Shown here: positions 34,001-43,248 of the stretch, one piece after another
Layout of the letters: each line of letters opens with the position of its first letter
Position numbering within the stretch: position 1 is the stretch's first letter
Origin: Caulobacter mirabilis
Lineage (GTDB): Bacteria > Pseudomonadota > Alphaproteobacteria > Caulobacterales > Caulobacteraceae
NCBI RefSeq assembly: GCF_002749615.1
Contig: NZ_CP024201.1
Coordinates: forward strand, 1,984,001-2,048,000
DNA: 64,000 nt
Reading direction: 5' to 3'
The notes under the pieces: model-generated
Database searches by the model: none
What the model saw: only the letters and a program-made list of their open reading frames with translations
What the model was told of the DNA's origin: nothing
Made by a program: the position numbers and the translations under genes

Positions 34001-35479
34001 CTACTGCGTACCGCCCCCGATGAGCATCGGGTTGGCCGTCTCGCACAGGTTGTCCCGGATCACATACCCGGCGCCGGTGCTCGACGCCGCCCGGATGCAG
34101 GCGGGATCGGGGCGTGCGTTCGGAGCGGCGTCCGTGGGACGGGCGAACCGGTTGCCGGTGATCGTAGCGCCGGCGCCCGGGTAGACCCCCTCGACATCAT
34201 GCCTTCCGAGGTTCCAGTTTTCGACCCGGTTGCCGGAGATGATCGAGTTGGCCGTCGGGGCGTAGATGCCGACGAACTGAACGTTCTGGACGATGTTGCC
34301 CATGATCGTGACGGCGCCGGGCGTGGCGCCCTGATAGCCGATGCCCGTGCCGTTGCTGTCGCGGACCTGATTGTTCGCGATGATGACGCCGCGGCTCTGG
34401 GTGACGTTGCCGGCCGAGACATTCAACGCGACGGCGTAGTGGTTGCCGCCGCCGTACGAGACCGTGTTGCCGATGATCGTCCCGCCCCACTGCGCCTCGA
34501 TCCGGATAGGGCTCTCAAAGTCCGAGCAATGGTTGCCGACGATCTGCGGCCAGGTCACGCCCGAAACCTTGACCCCGCGGATCGAGCGTCGGGGGACCCC
34601 CTGGGCGGCTTCCGCGCGCCAGCGGCCAACGATGGTGTTCCCCGTCACCGCGCTGGTCACGGCCTTGGTGATGTTCACCCCGAAGGCGCTGCAGTCGATG
34701 GTGTTGTTGCTGAAGTGGATGCTGTTCGACTGCTGGAAGGAGGCGCAGGCGGCCGTGCTTTCGATGTCGGTCCAGGTGCAGTCGGTGACGGTCTGACGGA
34801 CGCAGTTGATCGTCTGGACGACGTTCCGCGTCGGCAAGGGAACGTTCAAGGGCGTCGACGCCCTGAAGTTCCTGATCGTCACGCCGTCCATGACGAAGTC
34901 CTCGTAGAACTGCAGGCGGAAGGCCAAGCCTTCGGCATCGTTCTTGGTGCAGCGGGCGCCGTCGATCACGCCGTTGGCGATCCGGCACTTCGGCAGCATC
35001 TGGGCCGCGGACACGAAGTAGGCCGAGACCGTGCCCAGGAAGGTCACCGGAAGGGGACGGTCGAGGGACACCGCGGCGCCCGTGACGTTGGAGACCCTCG
35101 ACCAGCAGAACGGATAGAAGAGGACGTCCTCCGGCGGGCTGTTGACCGCCGTGATGGCGAGCCAGCCGCCTTCCACGATGCCGGCCGGGTTGGCGACGAC
35201 CACCTGAAGGCTGCCCTCCGTCGCGCCGGATGCGACGGTCGTCGTGGCCGTGAACGCACCGTCGCGATTGAGGAAGTTGTGCGCGCCGTGCAGCGCGATC
35301 GTCGATCCGTTCAGGTCGATGTCGATGGCCTTGCTCGGAAACACCGCGCCGTCGAGGCGATAAGTCCGGCCCGGTCCGCACTGGATGGGGCGGCCGGTGT
35401 CGACGGCCGCCTGCCAGGCGGCGGCGTCATTCGCGACGCCGTCGCCGACGGCGCCGAAGTTTTCGGGGGAATTCGTCAT
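34001..35479 (-). CDS. Orphan right-handed parallel beta-helix protein (pectate-lyase superfamily)
   Basis: The 492-residue protein opens with the pectate_lyase_3-like signature [20 protein letters not shown] near residues 6-25. It then shows many short parallel beta-helix turns, for example [49 protein letters not shown] and [13 protein letters not shown]. Such folds occur in polysaccharide lyases, epimerases and phage tail spikes. No signal peptide is visible and no phage genes flank it. It may act on polysaccharide, or be a remnant of a prophage or exported adhesin. The start is the ATG of MTNSPENF. Confidence 0.75.
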   Translation of the reverse strand: MTNSPENFGAVGDGVANDAAAWQAAVDTGRPIQCGPGRTYRLDGAVFPSKAIDIDLNGSTIALHGAHNFLNRDGAFTATTTVASGATEGSLQVVVANPAGIVEGGWLAITAVNSPPEDVLFYPFCWSRVSNVTGAAVSLDRPLPVTFLGTVSAYFVSAAQMLPKCRIANGVIDGARCTKNDAEGLAFRLQFYEDFVMDGVTIRNFRASTPLNVPLPTRNVVQTINCVRQTVTDCTWTDIESTAACASFQQSNSIHFSNNTIDCSAFGVNITKAVTSAVTGNTIVGRWRAEAAQGVPRRSIRGVKVSGVTWPQIVGNHCSDFESPIRIEAQWGGTIIGNTVSYGGGNHYAVALNVSAGNVTQSRGVIIANNQVRDSNGTGIGYQGATPGAVTIMGNIVQNVQFVGIYAPTANSIISGNRVENWNLGRHDVEGVYPGAGATITGNRFARPTDAAPNARPDPACIRAASSTGAGYVIRDNLCETANPMLIGGGTQ

Positions 35480-35567
35480 GTCTACTCTCTCCAGGGAGCG
35501 CACAGAACGTCCGTGCGTCCTGCGGCCATCCTGGAGGCGCCCGGCGGGGGCGCGGGGAAACGAAGAT

Positions 35568-37193
35568 CTATCCCCCTGTCAGGTGTCCGCCCCACTGGGC
35601 CCGCAGCGTCTTCTTGTCGATTTTCCCCGTCGCGGTCAGGGGCACGGCGGCGAAGACCACGTCGTCGGGCGTCCACCACTTGACGATCTTGCCCTCCAGG
35701 AAGGCCAGCACCTCGGCCTTGGTCACCGCGCGGCCGTCATGGGGCTCGATGACCAGCAGCGGGCGCTCTTCCCACTTGGGATGCGGCACGCCGACGACGG
35801 CGGCGATCTTCACGCCCGGACAGGCGACGGCGATGTTCTCCAGGTCGATGGAGCTGATCCATTCCCCGCCGGTCTTGATCACGTCCTTGGCGCGGTCGGT
35901 GATGCGCATGAAACCGTGCTCGTCCAGGGTGGCGATGTCGCCGGTGTCGAACCAGCCGTCGTCGTTCACGGCGTCGGCCTCCTTGCGGAAATAGCGGTTC
36001 ACCACCCAGGGTCCGCGGACCAGCAGCGAGCCGCTGGTCTCGCCGTCGCGCGGGCATTCGTTCCCGTCGTCGTCGACCACCTTCAGCTCGATGCCGAACT
36101 GCAGCCGGCCCTGGCGGGTCCAGATGATCTCGTCGACCTGGTCCTCGCCCAGGGCGGCGACGGAGGGGGTCGGCGTGGCGACCACGCCCAGCGGGCAGGT
36201 CTCGGTCATACCCCAGATCTGCAGCACCTGGACGCCGTAGCGGCGCTTGAAGGTCTCGGCCATGGCCCGCGGCACGGCGGAGCCGCCGATGATCACCCGC
36301 TGAAGCCGGCCGGGCGTCTGGCCGTTCTGGTCCAGCCAGTCGAGGTACATGGTCCAGATCGTCGGCACCCCGCCGGTGAAGGTCACGCCCTCCTGGGCGA
36401 TCAGCTCCTGCAGCGACGCGCCGTCCATCTTCTCGGCCGGGAAGACCATCTTGCAGCCGTTGATCGGGGCGATGAACGGCAGGCCCCAGGCGGTGGCGTG
36501 GTAGAGCGACGAGCAGGGCATCACCACGTCGAAGGCGGTCAGGCCGAAGGCGCTGGCCAACCCGGCCGCCAGGCCGTGCAGCACCACGGCGCGGTGGCTG
36601 TAGAGCACGCCCTTGGGATCGCCGGTGGTGCCGGAGGTGTAGCAGAGGAAGGCGGCGGCGTTCTCGTCGAAGCTCGGCCAGGCGAGCGGGCCGTCATCCT
36701 CGGCGCCGATCAGCGCCTCGTAGTTCAGCGCGCCGATCGCGCCGGCGTCGTGGACGTCCTCGTCGCTCATCAGGACGAAGGTCTTCACCGTGGTGAAGCG
36801 GTCCTTCAGGCGGTCCACCAGCGGGGCGAAGGTGCGGTCGTAGAACAGCACCGTGCTTTCGGCATGGTCCAGGACGTAGACGATCTGGTCGTCGAACAGG
36901 CGCGGATTGACCGTGTTCAGCACCGCGCCCAGGCCGGGGACGGCGTAGAACAGCTCCATATGGCGGTGGGTGTTCCAGGCCAGGCTCGCCACCCGATCGC
37001 CGCTCTTCACCCCCAACCGCAGCAGCGCCCGCGCCAGCCGCCGGGTCCGCGCGGCCAGGCCGGCGTAGTCGTAGCGGTGGATGCGGCCCTCGACGGTGCG
37101 GGAGACGATCTCCGTCCGGCCGTGGGCGACCTCGACGTGGTTGAGAATGGCGGTCGTCAGCAGCGGGACGTCCTGCATCAGGCCTGGAATCAC
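35568..37193 (-). CDS. Acyl-CoA synthetase (long- or medium-chain fatty acid CoA ligase)
   Basis: The 541-residue ANL-family enzyme activates a carboxylic acid to its CoA thioester via an adenylate. The ATP motif [20 protein letters not shown] lies near residues 177-196, [10 protein letters not shown] near 325, [15 protein letters not shown] near 420 and the C-terminal lysine motif [13 protein letters not shown] near 522. The GTG opening VIPGLMQDV is preferred because AAAGGAAA lies just upstream; the ATG five codons later is an alternative. It follows a TetR gene on the same strand by 56 bases, so it is probably under that repressor. Confidence 0.9.
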   Translation of the reverse strand: MIPGLMQDVPLLTTAILNHVEVAHGRTEIVSRTVEGRIHRYDYAGLAARTRRLARALLRLGVKSGDRVASLAWNTHRHMELFYAVPGLGAVLNTVNPRLFDDQIVYVLDHAESTVLFYDRTFAPLVDRLKDRFTTVKTFVLMSDEDVHDAGAIGALNYEALIGAEDDGPLAWPSFDENAAAFLCYTSGTTGDPKGVLYSHRAVVLHGLAAGLASAFGLTAFDVVMPCSSLYHATAWGLPFIAPINGCKMVFPAEKMDGASLQELIAQEGVTFTGGVPTIWTMYLDWLDQNGQTPGRLQRVIIGGSAVPRAMAETFKRRYGVQVLQIWGMTETCPLGVVATPTPSVAALGEDQVDEIIWTRQGRLQFGIELKVVDDDGNECPRDGETSGSLLVRGPWVVNRYFRKEADAVNDDGWFDTGDIATLDEHGFMRITDRAKDVIKTGGEWISSIDLENIAVACPGVKIAAVVGVPHPKWEERPLLVIEPHDGRAVTKAEVLAFLEGKIVKWWTPDDVVFAAVPLTATGKIDKKTLRAQWGGHLTGG

Positions 37194-37249
37194 TGGGGCG
37201 TTTCCTTTGTTGTGCTTTGCCCCGCAGCATCCGTCCGGCCGGCCGGCTG

Positions 37250-37867
37250 TCAATCCAGGCGGAAGGCTTCCCGCGCCGCTTCGCGCCAGGCCTTCACGAT
37301 CCGGCCCCACCAGCGGATGCGTTCCTCGTCGGTGAGGCCGTCGCGGTCTTCCAGCCAGGTGATCATGCTGTCGACGAACAGGCCGAACATCGCGCCGGAG
37401 GCCTTCAGCGCCCGGGTGTCGGCGCCGGCGGGGGCGTTTGGACCCGGCTCGAACAGCGGCATCGAGGTCCGGGCCATGATCCGGCGCAGGCGGTCCTCCC
37501 AGTCCAGCTGGCCGGACCGGCAATTCTTGAGCACCACCAGGAACGGCGCGGGCTCCTTGCGGGCGACGGCCAGGACGCGGCCGACCATCGAGCCATAGCC
37601 CTCCCAAGGCTGGGCGTAGGCGTCGAGGATGATCGCCTCGACCTTCAGGAACACCGCCTCGACCAGGGCCTCGCGTGAGGGGAACAGGCGGTAGAACAGC
37701 ACCTTGGCGGCGCCGGCGGCCTCGGCGATGTCGCGCATGGTGGCGGCGTGCAGGCCCTTGTCGTGCAGCACGCGGGCCGCCACCGAGACATACTCCGCCC
37801 GGCGGGCGTCGTGATCCACCCGCGGCTTGCGACGGGCGGGCGAGGCGAGGGGCGCGGCGTCGTCCAT
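37250..37867 (-). CDS. TetR-family repressor upstream of the acyl-CoA ligase
   Basis: The 205-residue protein has a TetR N-terminal domain (VSVAARVLHDKGLHAATMRDIAEAAGAAKVLFYRLFPSRE near residues 28-67). Its helical C-terminal ligand domain contains RIVKAWREAAREAF at the end. It is transcribed with the CoA ligase and divergent from a dioxygenase gene. A perfect palindrome, ACCAATTGGT, lies in the shared 116-base gap. Regulation by an acyl-CoA or related ligand is inferred from context. Confidence 0.9.
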   Translation of the reverse strand: MDDAAPLASPARRKPRVDHDARRAEYVSVAARVLHDKGLHAATMRDIAEAAGAAKVLFYRLFPSREALVEAVFLKVEAIILDAYAQPWEGYGSMVGRVLAVARKEPAPFLVVLKNCRSGQLDWEDRLRRIMARTSMPLFEPGPNAPAGADTRALKASGAMFGLFVDSMITWLEDRDGLTDEERIRWWGRIVKAWREAAREAFRLD

Positions 37868-37907
37868 GACCTGTGCTTAGCCGATGATTTCCGGCTTGCC
37901 GAATGAG

Positions 37908-37917
37908 ACCAATTGGT
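37908..37917. promoter_or_regulatory. Candidate TetR operator palindrome
   Basis: ACCAATTGGT is a perfect ten-base palindrome 40 bases upstream of the TetR start and 66 upstream of the divergent dioxygenase start, placed to control both directions. Confidence 0.5.
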
Positions 37918-37983
37918 AACATTATATCGACGTGACGGCCAATGCGCCCGAAGAGGCGCGACCTGTGCTTCTGGAGGAACGCC

Positions 37984-38841
37984 ATGAACCAGCTCGTCCG
38001 CAGCCTCGAGATCGAGAGCCTGACCCTTCTGCCGATGACCCCGACGATCGGGGCCGAAGTCGAGGGGCTGGACCTGTCCCGTCCTCTGGACGCCTCGACG
38101 GTCGCCGCCCTGCGCCAGGCGCTGCTCGACTGGAAGGTGCTGTTCTTCCGCGACCAGGACATCACGACCGAGCAGCACCTGGCCTTTGCAGGGAACTTCG
38201 GCGCGCTGGAGGTGCATCCGTTCGCGCCGCACAAGCCGGGCTATCCGGAGGTGCTGGCCATCACCCACGACGACAAGTCCAAGGGGCGCGAGAACACCTG
38301 GCACAGCGACGTGACCTGGCGGGTCGAGCCGTCGCTGGGCTCGATCCTGCGGGCGCTGGAGATCCCGCCGGTGGGCGGCGACACCCTGTTCGCCGACATG
38401 TACGCCGCCTACGACGGCCTGAAGGACGAGGTGAAGGAACGGATCGAGGGCCGCCAGGCCGTCCACGACTTCGCCCATTTCCGGATCGCGATGCGCAAGC
38501 GCGGCGCCACGGAGGCGGAGATCGAGGCCTTCAACGAACAGTACCCGATGGTCGAGCACCCGGTGGTCCGGACCCATCCCGAGACCGGCCGGAAATGCCT
38601 CTACGTGAACGCCGCCTTCACCCAGCACATCGTCGACATGGACGAGCACGACAGCCGGTCGCTGCTGCGTCATCTCTACGCCCAGGCGGCGATCCCGGAA
38701 TACCAGTGCCGCTTCCGCTGGGAGAAGAACTCCATCGCCTTCTGGGACAACCGCGCCAGCCAGCACTACGCCGCCAGCGACTACTTCCCCGCGGTGCGCC
38801 GGATGGAGCGGGTGACGGTGATCGGCGATCGGCCTTACTGA
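37984..38841 (+). CDS. TauD/TfdA-family Fe(II)/2-oxoglutarate dioxygenase
   Basis: The 285-residue protein has the iron-binding HxD motif in NTWHSDVTW with H107 and D109, and the distal histidine in NRASQHYAASDYF near 258-270. The 2-oxoglutarate arginine is in RRMERVTVIGDRPY near the end. GAEVEGLDLSRPLD and KVLFFRDQDIT are usual N-terminal features. It should hydroxylate a small acid such as a sulfonate, but the substrate cannot be read. The ATG has GGAGGAAC upstream. It is divergent from the TetR/CoA-ligase unit, suggesting a shared catabolic function. Confidence 0.9.
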   Translation: MNQLVRSLEIESLTLLPMTPTIGAEVEGLDLSRPLDASTVAALRQALLDWKVLFFRDQDITTEQHLAFAGNFGALEVHPFAPHKPGYPEVLAITHDDKSKGRENTWHSDVTWRVEPSLGSILRALEIPPVGGDTLFADMYAAYDGLKDEVKERIEGRQAVHDFAHFRIAMRKRGATEAEIEAFNEQYPMVEHPVVRTHPETGRKCLYVNAAFTQHIVDMDEHDSRSLLRHLYAQAAIPEYQCRFRWEKNSIAFWDNRASQHYAASDYFPAVRRMERVTVIGDRPY

Positions 38842-38866
38842 CGTTCGGGCCTTCATGAGCTATCTT

Positions 38867-38882
38867 CTGACCAGCTAGTCAG
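38867..38882. promoter_or_regulatory. Candidate toxin-antitoxin operator
   Basis: CTGAC and GTCAG form an inverted repeat around CAGCTA, partly overlapping the AGGAG ribosome-binding site of the antitoxin gene and just after a TATCTT box. Autoregulation by the antitoxin-toxin complex is typical of this family. Confidence 0.5.
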
Positions 38883-38891
38883 GAGATGGCG

Positions 38892-39185
38892 ATGGCCGGT
38901 CGAAAGCCACCCGCGTCCGGGGTCTCGGAAGCCGACGGCAATGTCTGGAAGCTGGAGGACGCCAAGGCGCGCTTCAGTGAAGTGGTGCGCCGCGCACGGG
39001 CCGTGGGACCGCAGCGTGTGACGGTGCGGGGCGAGCCGGCGGTGGTGATCATCGACGCCGCCGAGCTGGAACGGTTGGCGCCCTCGGAACGGCGTCAGCC
39101 GCTGGTGCCATTCCTTGAAGGTCTCGGCCTCGACGAACTGGATCTGACCCGGGAAAGGGACACCGGCCGGGACATCGACCTGTGA
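38892..39185 (+). CDS. Phd/YefM-family antitoxin
   Basis: The 97-residue protein carries the Phd fold core VWKLEDAKARFSEVVRRARA near residues 16-35 and PQRVTVRGEPAVVIIDAAEL near 40-59. An acidic C-terminal tail follows that should wrap the toxin (EGLGLDELDLTRERDTGRDI). The ATG of MAGRKPPAS is preferred, six bases after AGGAG; the ATG two codons earlier is too close to it. Its stop overlaps the GTG start of the PIN-domain toxin gene. Confidence 0.9.
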   Translation: MAGRKPPASGVSEADGNVWKLEDAKARFSEVVRRARAVGPQRVTVRGEPAVVIIDAAELERLAPSERRQPLVPFLEGLGLDELDLTRERDTGRDIDL

Positions 39186-39652
39186 TCGGCTGGCTGCTCG
39201 ACACGAACGTTGTCGCGTCGTTGATGTCCGCCAACGGCGCGCCCAGCGTGAAGGCCTGGGCGAATGTGCAGGACGAGCATCGACTGTTCATCAGCGTAAT
39301 CACCCTGGCTGAAATCGACAAGGGCATCCACCATCTGTCGGACGATCATCCGGCGCGGCCACGTTACCGCCTGGCCCTGGCGATGCTGGAGGAGCGGTTC
39401 GCGGGGCGCGTCCTGTCGCTGAACGACGCCGCGGTGCGCCGCTGGGGGCGGGTTTCGGGAACCGTGCTGCGTCGGAACGGCGTCGCGCCGTCGGTCGTCG
39501 ATACGCTGCTGGCCGCCACGGCCCTGGAGCACGACCTGCACTTCGTCACGCGCAATGTACGCGACGTGGCCGACGTCGGCGCTTCGGTGTTCAATCCCTG
39601 GACCGATGACGCGACAAACTTCCCTGTGGCTGGGGCGCCGCCGCGTCGCTGA
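39182..39652 (+). CDS. PIN-domain toxin, VapC/FitB type
   Basis: The 156-residue protein is a PIN-domain ribonuclease toxin. Catalytic acidic residues are visible in GWLLDTNVVASLM (D7), ISVITLAEIDKG (glutamate near 42), PSVVDTLLAATALEH (aspartate near 105) and FVTRNVRDV near 122-130. The GTG start overlaps the antitoxin stop. Pairing with a Phd-type antitoxin rather than a VapB is common for the FitB branch. Targets are likely tRNA or rRNA, by family. Confidence 0.92.
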   Translation: MIGWLLDTNVVASLMSANGAPSVKAWANVQDEHRLFISVITLAEIDKGIHHLSDDHPARPRYRLALAMLEERFAGRVLSLNDAAVRRWGRVSGTVLRRNGVAPSVVDTLLAATALEHDLHFVTRNVRDVADVGASVFNPWTDDATNFPVAGAPPRR

Positions 39653-39655
39653 CCG

Positions 39656-40897
39656 CTACTCCCGCCGCAGGGCCTCGATCGGGTCCAGCCGGGCCGCGCG
39701 CCAGCTCGGATAGGCGCCGAACACCAGGCCAACCAGCATCGAGAAACCGAGCGAGACCGGGATCGACCAGGGGGCGATCGCCACCGGCCAGTCGCCGAGC
39801 TTGGCCATCAGGAAGGCTCCGCCAACTCCGAGGAGCAAACCGATCGCCCCGCCGATGACCGACAGGGTGATGGCCTCCAGCGCGAACTGGAACAGCACGT
39901 CGTTGCGCCTCGCGCCCACGGCCATGCGCAGGCCGATCTCCCGCGTGCGCTCGGTGACGGCGACGAGCATGATGTTCATGATCCCCACGCCGCCGACCAC
40001 CAGCGATACGGCGGCGACCGCGGCCAGCAGGCCGGTGAAGGTCTTCACCGAGGCCTGCATGGCCTCCATGATCGAGGCCATGTTCTGGACGCTGAAATCG
40101 TCCTCGGCGCCCGGGCGGATGCGGTGCCGCTCGCGCAACAGGTTGGAGACGTCCTCCTGCACCCGGTCCAGGTCGTCGGCGGAGGCCGCCTTGACGTAGA
40201 TGGTCTGGACGTTGTCGCCCTTCACCCGCCGGCCGACGACGCGCGAGCGCACCGCCTGCAGCGGGCCCAGCACGATGTCGTCCTGGTCCTGGCCGAAGCC
40301 GCTCTGGCCCTTGGAGGCGAGCAGGCCGATCACCTCGAACGGCACCGAGCCGACGCGGATGCGCTTGCCGATCGGGTCGGAGTCGGGGCCGAACAGCTCG
40401 TTGGCGATGGTCTGGCCGATGACGATGACCTTGCGGCCCTGGCGCGCCTCGTTCTCGTCGAACATGCGGCCTTCGGCGATGGTCAGGTCGCGGGCGAGCA
40501 GATAGTCGGGCGTGACGCCCTCGACCCGGGTGCTCCAGTTGGCGCCCTCGGCCGCCAGCTGGGCCGCGCCGCGGACGCCGGGCGCCACGGCGACGGCGCC
40601 GTCGACCTGGGCCGCGATCGCGGCCGCGTCGCCGTCGGTCAGGGTCATGCCGGTGCCGGCTCCCTGGCTGACGAACCCGCCGCCGGGACCGCGCGAGGCG
40701 CCCGGCTGGATGATCAGCAGATTGGAGCCCAGGCCGCCGATGGCGCTGGTCACACGCTGCTGCGCGCCCAGGCCGATGGAGGTCATCATGACCACCGCGG
40801 CGACGCCGATGACCACGCCCAGCGAGGTGAGGGCGCTGCGCATCGGGTGGGCGGCGATGGCGCCGGCGGCGAAGCCGACCAGGTCGATCCGTCTCAT
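39656..40897 (-). CDS. MacB-like ABC transporter permease
   Basis: The 413-residue protein has the MacB/FtsX topology: an N-terminal helix (AIAAHPMRSALTSLGVVIGV), a periplasmic MacB core domain of about 200 residues, and three C-terminal helices. The last part contains GGVGIMNIMLVAVTERTREI, GLRMAVGARRNDVLFQFALE and the closing SWRAARLDPIEALRRE. Such proteins do not carry substrate through the membrane but drive a periplasmic pump with TolC. It overlaps the ATPase gene by four bases (ATGA). No TolC gene is in the window. Confidence 0.94.
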   Translation of the reverse strand: MRRIDLVGFAAGAIAAHPMRSALTSLGVVIGVAAVVMMTSIGLGAQQRVTSAIGGLGSNLLIIQPGASRGPGGGFVSQGAGTGMTLTDGDAAAIAAQVDGAVAVAPGVRGAAQLAAEGANWSTRVEGVTPDYLLARDLTIAEGRMFDENEARQGRKVIVIGQTIANELFGPDSDPIGKRIRVGSVPFEVIGLLASKGQSGFGQDQDDIVLGPLQAVRSRVVGRRVKGDNVQTIYVKAASADDLDRVQEDVSNLLRERHRIRPGAEDDFSVQNMASIMEAMQASVKTFTGLLAAVAAVSLVVGGVGIMNIMLVAVTERTREIGLRMAVGARRNDVLFQFALEAITLSVIGGAIGLLLGVGGAFLMAKLGDWPVAIAPWSIPVSLGFSMLVGLVFGAYPSWRAARLDPIEALRRE

Positions 40898-41580
40898 GCC
40901 GCTTCGCCTCCGCGTTCGTCGCCGACGATCAGGCCGTCGCGGAAGGTCACCCGCCGCTGCGCCTCCGCCGCGACCTCCAGATCGTGCGTGACGATCACCA
41001 CGGTCAGACCCTCGGCGTTGAGGTCCTTGAACAGCTGCAGCACCTCCTTGGAGGTGTGGGTGTCCAACGCGCCGGTCGGCTCGTCGGCGAGCAGCAGGTC
41101 CGGTCCGTTGGCCAGGGCGCGGGCGATGGCCACCCGCTGTTGCTGGCCGCCGGAGAGCTGCGTCGGCCGGTGGCCCATCCGCGAGCCGAGGCCAACCCGC
41201 TCCAGCATCTCGGCCGCCCGCGCCTTGCGCGCCGCCGGTTCGAGGCCGCCGTAGATCATCGGCAGCTCGACGTTCTGTAGCGCCGACAGTCGCGGCAGCA
41301 GCTGGAACGACTGGAACACGAAGCCGATGCGGCGATTGCGGAAGTCGGCCAGGGAGTCGTCGTCCATGTGGCCGACGTCCTCGCCCTCGAAGCGGTAGAG
41401 GCCGGCGGTCGGGCGATCGAGACCGCCTAGGACGTTCATCAGCGACGACTTGCCCGAGCCCGAGGGACCGATGATCGCCGTGTGCTCGCCCCGCTCGATG
41501 ATCAGGGAGACGCCGGCCAGCGCGGCCACCGTCTCCTCGCCCATCTGGTAGATCTTGGTCAGATCCTGGATCTCGATCAT
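40894..41580 (-). CDS. MacB-like ABC transporter ATPase
   Basis: The 228-residue LolD/MacB-type ATPase has Walker A GPSGSGKSSLMNVLGGLDRP near residues 37-56, the Q loop FVFQSFQLLP, signature LSGGQQQRVAIARALAN near 140 and Walker B LLLADEPTGALD, then the H switch VIVTHD. In E. coli the ATPase is fused to the permease; here they are separate, as in many Alphaproteobacteria. The ATG of MIEIQDLTKIY lies seven bases after the adaptor gene. Confidence 0.96.
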   Translation of the reverse strand: MIEIQDLTKIYQMGEETVAALAGVSLIIERGEHTAIIGPSGSGKSSLMNVLGGLDRPTAGLYRFEGEDVGHMDDDSLADFRNRRIGFVFQSFQLLPRLSALQNVELPMIYGGLEPAARKARAAEMLERVGLGSRMGHRPTQLSGGQQQRVAIARALANGPDLLLADEPTGALDTHTSKEVLQLFKDLNAEGLTVVIVTHDLEVAAEAQRRVTFRDGLIVGDERGGEAA

Positions 41581-41587
41581 GCCAGGC

Positions 41588-43159
41588 CTACATCCGGACC
41601 CGGACCTGGCCGCCGCCCATCGGGCCGCCGCGGGCCTGGACCTTGGCCTTGGGCCCACCGCCGATGATCACCTGATCGCCCGGCTTCAGGTCGCCGACGA
41701 TCTGGGTGAAGGAGCCGTCGGTGGCGCCCACGCGCACCGGAACGGCGGCCGGCTTCTTGTCGCGCAGGACATAGACCACGCCGGCGGTCATCCCGCCGCG
41801 GCCGCGGCCGCCGCCCATCTGGGCCATGCGGGCGCGCAGGGCGATGAGCTTTTCCTTCTGGGCCGGCTTGAGGATCGGCTCCAGCTTGGTCAGAGCCTCC
41901 TCCATCGCCTTGCGCATGGCCTGGCGACGCGCCTGGGGATCATCGGAGGCGGCGGCCTGGGCCTTGGTCCGAGCCTCGGCGAAGATGGCTTCGGCCTTGG
42001 CCTTCTGACCGGCGTCGAGATCGAGCTGCTCGAGCATCCGGCCGCCCATCATGCCCTGGCGCTGGCCGCCCTGGCCGCTGCCTTGGCGCTGTCCGCCGCC
42101 GGGCGGCGGGCCGCCCACGCCGGGAGGCCCTCCGGGGCCGCGCTGCTGCGACGACGAGGCCTGGTCGGCCGGGGTCCAGCGCAGCGCCGCCGCCGGGACC
42201 TTCATCACCCCGCGCAGGTTCTGCAGCACGATGTCGGCGTTGGCGGTCATGCCGGGCAACAGCTTGCCGCCGGGATTGTCGGCCTGGGCGATCACCACAT
42301 AGGCGACCACGTTCTGGTCGGTCTCCGCCTGTTTGCGCACCTGGGTGACCACGCCGGTGTAGGTGTCGTCCGGGAAGGCGTCGACGGTGAAACGGACGGT
42401 CTGGCCCTCGACGACCTGGCCGATGTCGGCCTCGTCGACGGTGATCTTCACCTCAAGTTTCGACAGGTCCTGAGCGATCTGGAACAGCACTGGAGCCTGC
42501 AGACTGGCGGCGACGGTGTTGCCGGGCTCGATGGCGCGGTTCACGACCACGCCGTTGATCGGCGAGACGATCTTGGTGCGGCCAAGGTCGACCTCGGTCG
42601 CCGCCAGCGAGGCGCGGTTCTGGGCGACGCTGGCCTGGGCCGACTGAATGCCGGCGCGGGCGGTCTTCCAGGCCGCTTCGGCGGTCTCCAAGGCCGCGGG
42701 CGCGACGATGCCCTTGTCGAACAGGGCCTTCGTGCGGTTGTAGGCGGCCTGGGCCTCGGCGGCCTGCGCCTGGGCCTGGGCGACGCCGGCCTGGGCCTGG
42801 GCCACCTGGGCCTGGCCCTGACGCTGGCGGCTGACGTAGGTCTGCGGGTCCAGGGTGGCCAGCAGTTGGCCGGCCTTCACCTGGTCGTTGAAGTCGACGA
42901 ACACCTGATCGATCTGGCCGGAAATCTGCGAGCCGACGTCGACCGTCACCAGCGCCTGCAGCGAGCCTGAGGCCGACACCGACTTGGTGATGTCGCCCTG
43001 CTGCACCGCCTCGGTGCGGTAGGGGTCCTTCGGCGCCTTGGGTTTCAACAACTGCCAGCCGGCGAAGGCGGCCGCCAGGACGACCAGCGCCGTCAGGCCA
43101 TAGACGACCGGTCGCGGCAGGCGGTTCCGGCGCGGGGGCTTCGAGGAGTTCAGGCTCAT
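41588..43159 (-). CDS. MacA-like periplasmic adaptor with Spy-like helical insertion
   Basis: The 523-residue membrane-fusion protein has one N-terminal anchor helix (VVYGLTALVVLAAAFAGWQL). A lipoyl half follows (VTVDVGSQISGQIDQVFVDF near 71-90), an alanine/glutamine-rich coiled-coil hairpin from about 108 to 190, the second lipoyl half and a beta-barrel. Inside the membrane-proximal region, about residues 335-456, is a foreign-looking insertion. Gly/Pro/Gln-rich linkers flank a helical segment whose repeats LDLDAGQKAKAEAI and LKPAQKEKLIAL resemble LTxxQ motifs of Spy/CpxP chaperones. Normal MacA is about 370 residues. It precedes the ATPase and permease genes in one unit. Confidence 0.92.
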   Translation of the reverse strand: MSLNSSKPPRRNRLPRPVVYGLTALVVLAAAFAGWQLLKPKAPKDPYRTEAVQQGDITKSVSASGSLQALVTVDVGSQISGQIDQVFVDFNDQVKAGQLLATLDPQTYVSRQRQGQAQVAQAQAGVAQAQAQAAEAQAAYNRTKALFDKGIVAPAALETAEAAWKTARAGIQSAQASVAQNRASLAATEVDLGRTKIVSPINGVVVNRAIEPGNTVAASLQAPVLFQIAQDLSKLEVKITVDEADIGQVVEGQTVRFTVDAFPDDTYTGVVTQVRKQAETDQNVVAYVVIAQADNPGGKLLPGMTANADIVLQNLRGVMKVPAAALRWTPADQASSSQQRGPGGPPGVGGPPPGGGQRQGSGQGGQRQGMMGGRMLEQLDLDAGQKAKAEAIFAEARTKAQAAASDDPQARRQAMRKAMEEALTKLEPILKPAQKEKLIALRARMAQMGGGRGRGGMTAGVVYVLRDKKPAAVPVRVGATDGSFTQIVGDLKPGDQVIIGGGPKAKVQARGGPMGGGQVRVRM

Positions 43160-43248
43160 GGCTTCCCGGGGCTAGGCAGGGCGTTCTCTGGACGCGACCT
43201 GAACGCGGTAACGGGTCCAGTTTGCAGCCGGATTTCAGGTTGTGACGG

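Noticed and set aside
33422-35683. A 753-codon plus-strand frame across a LysR gene and the beta-helix gene
   Set aside because: It crosses two well-supported genes in another frame and has no domain.
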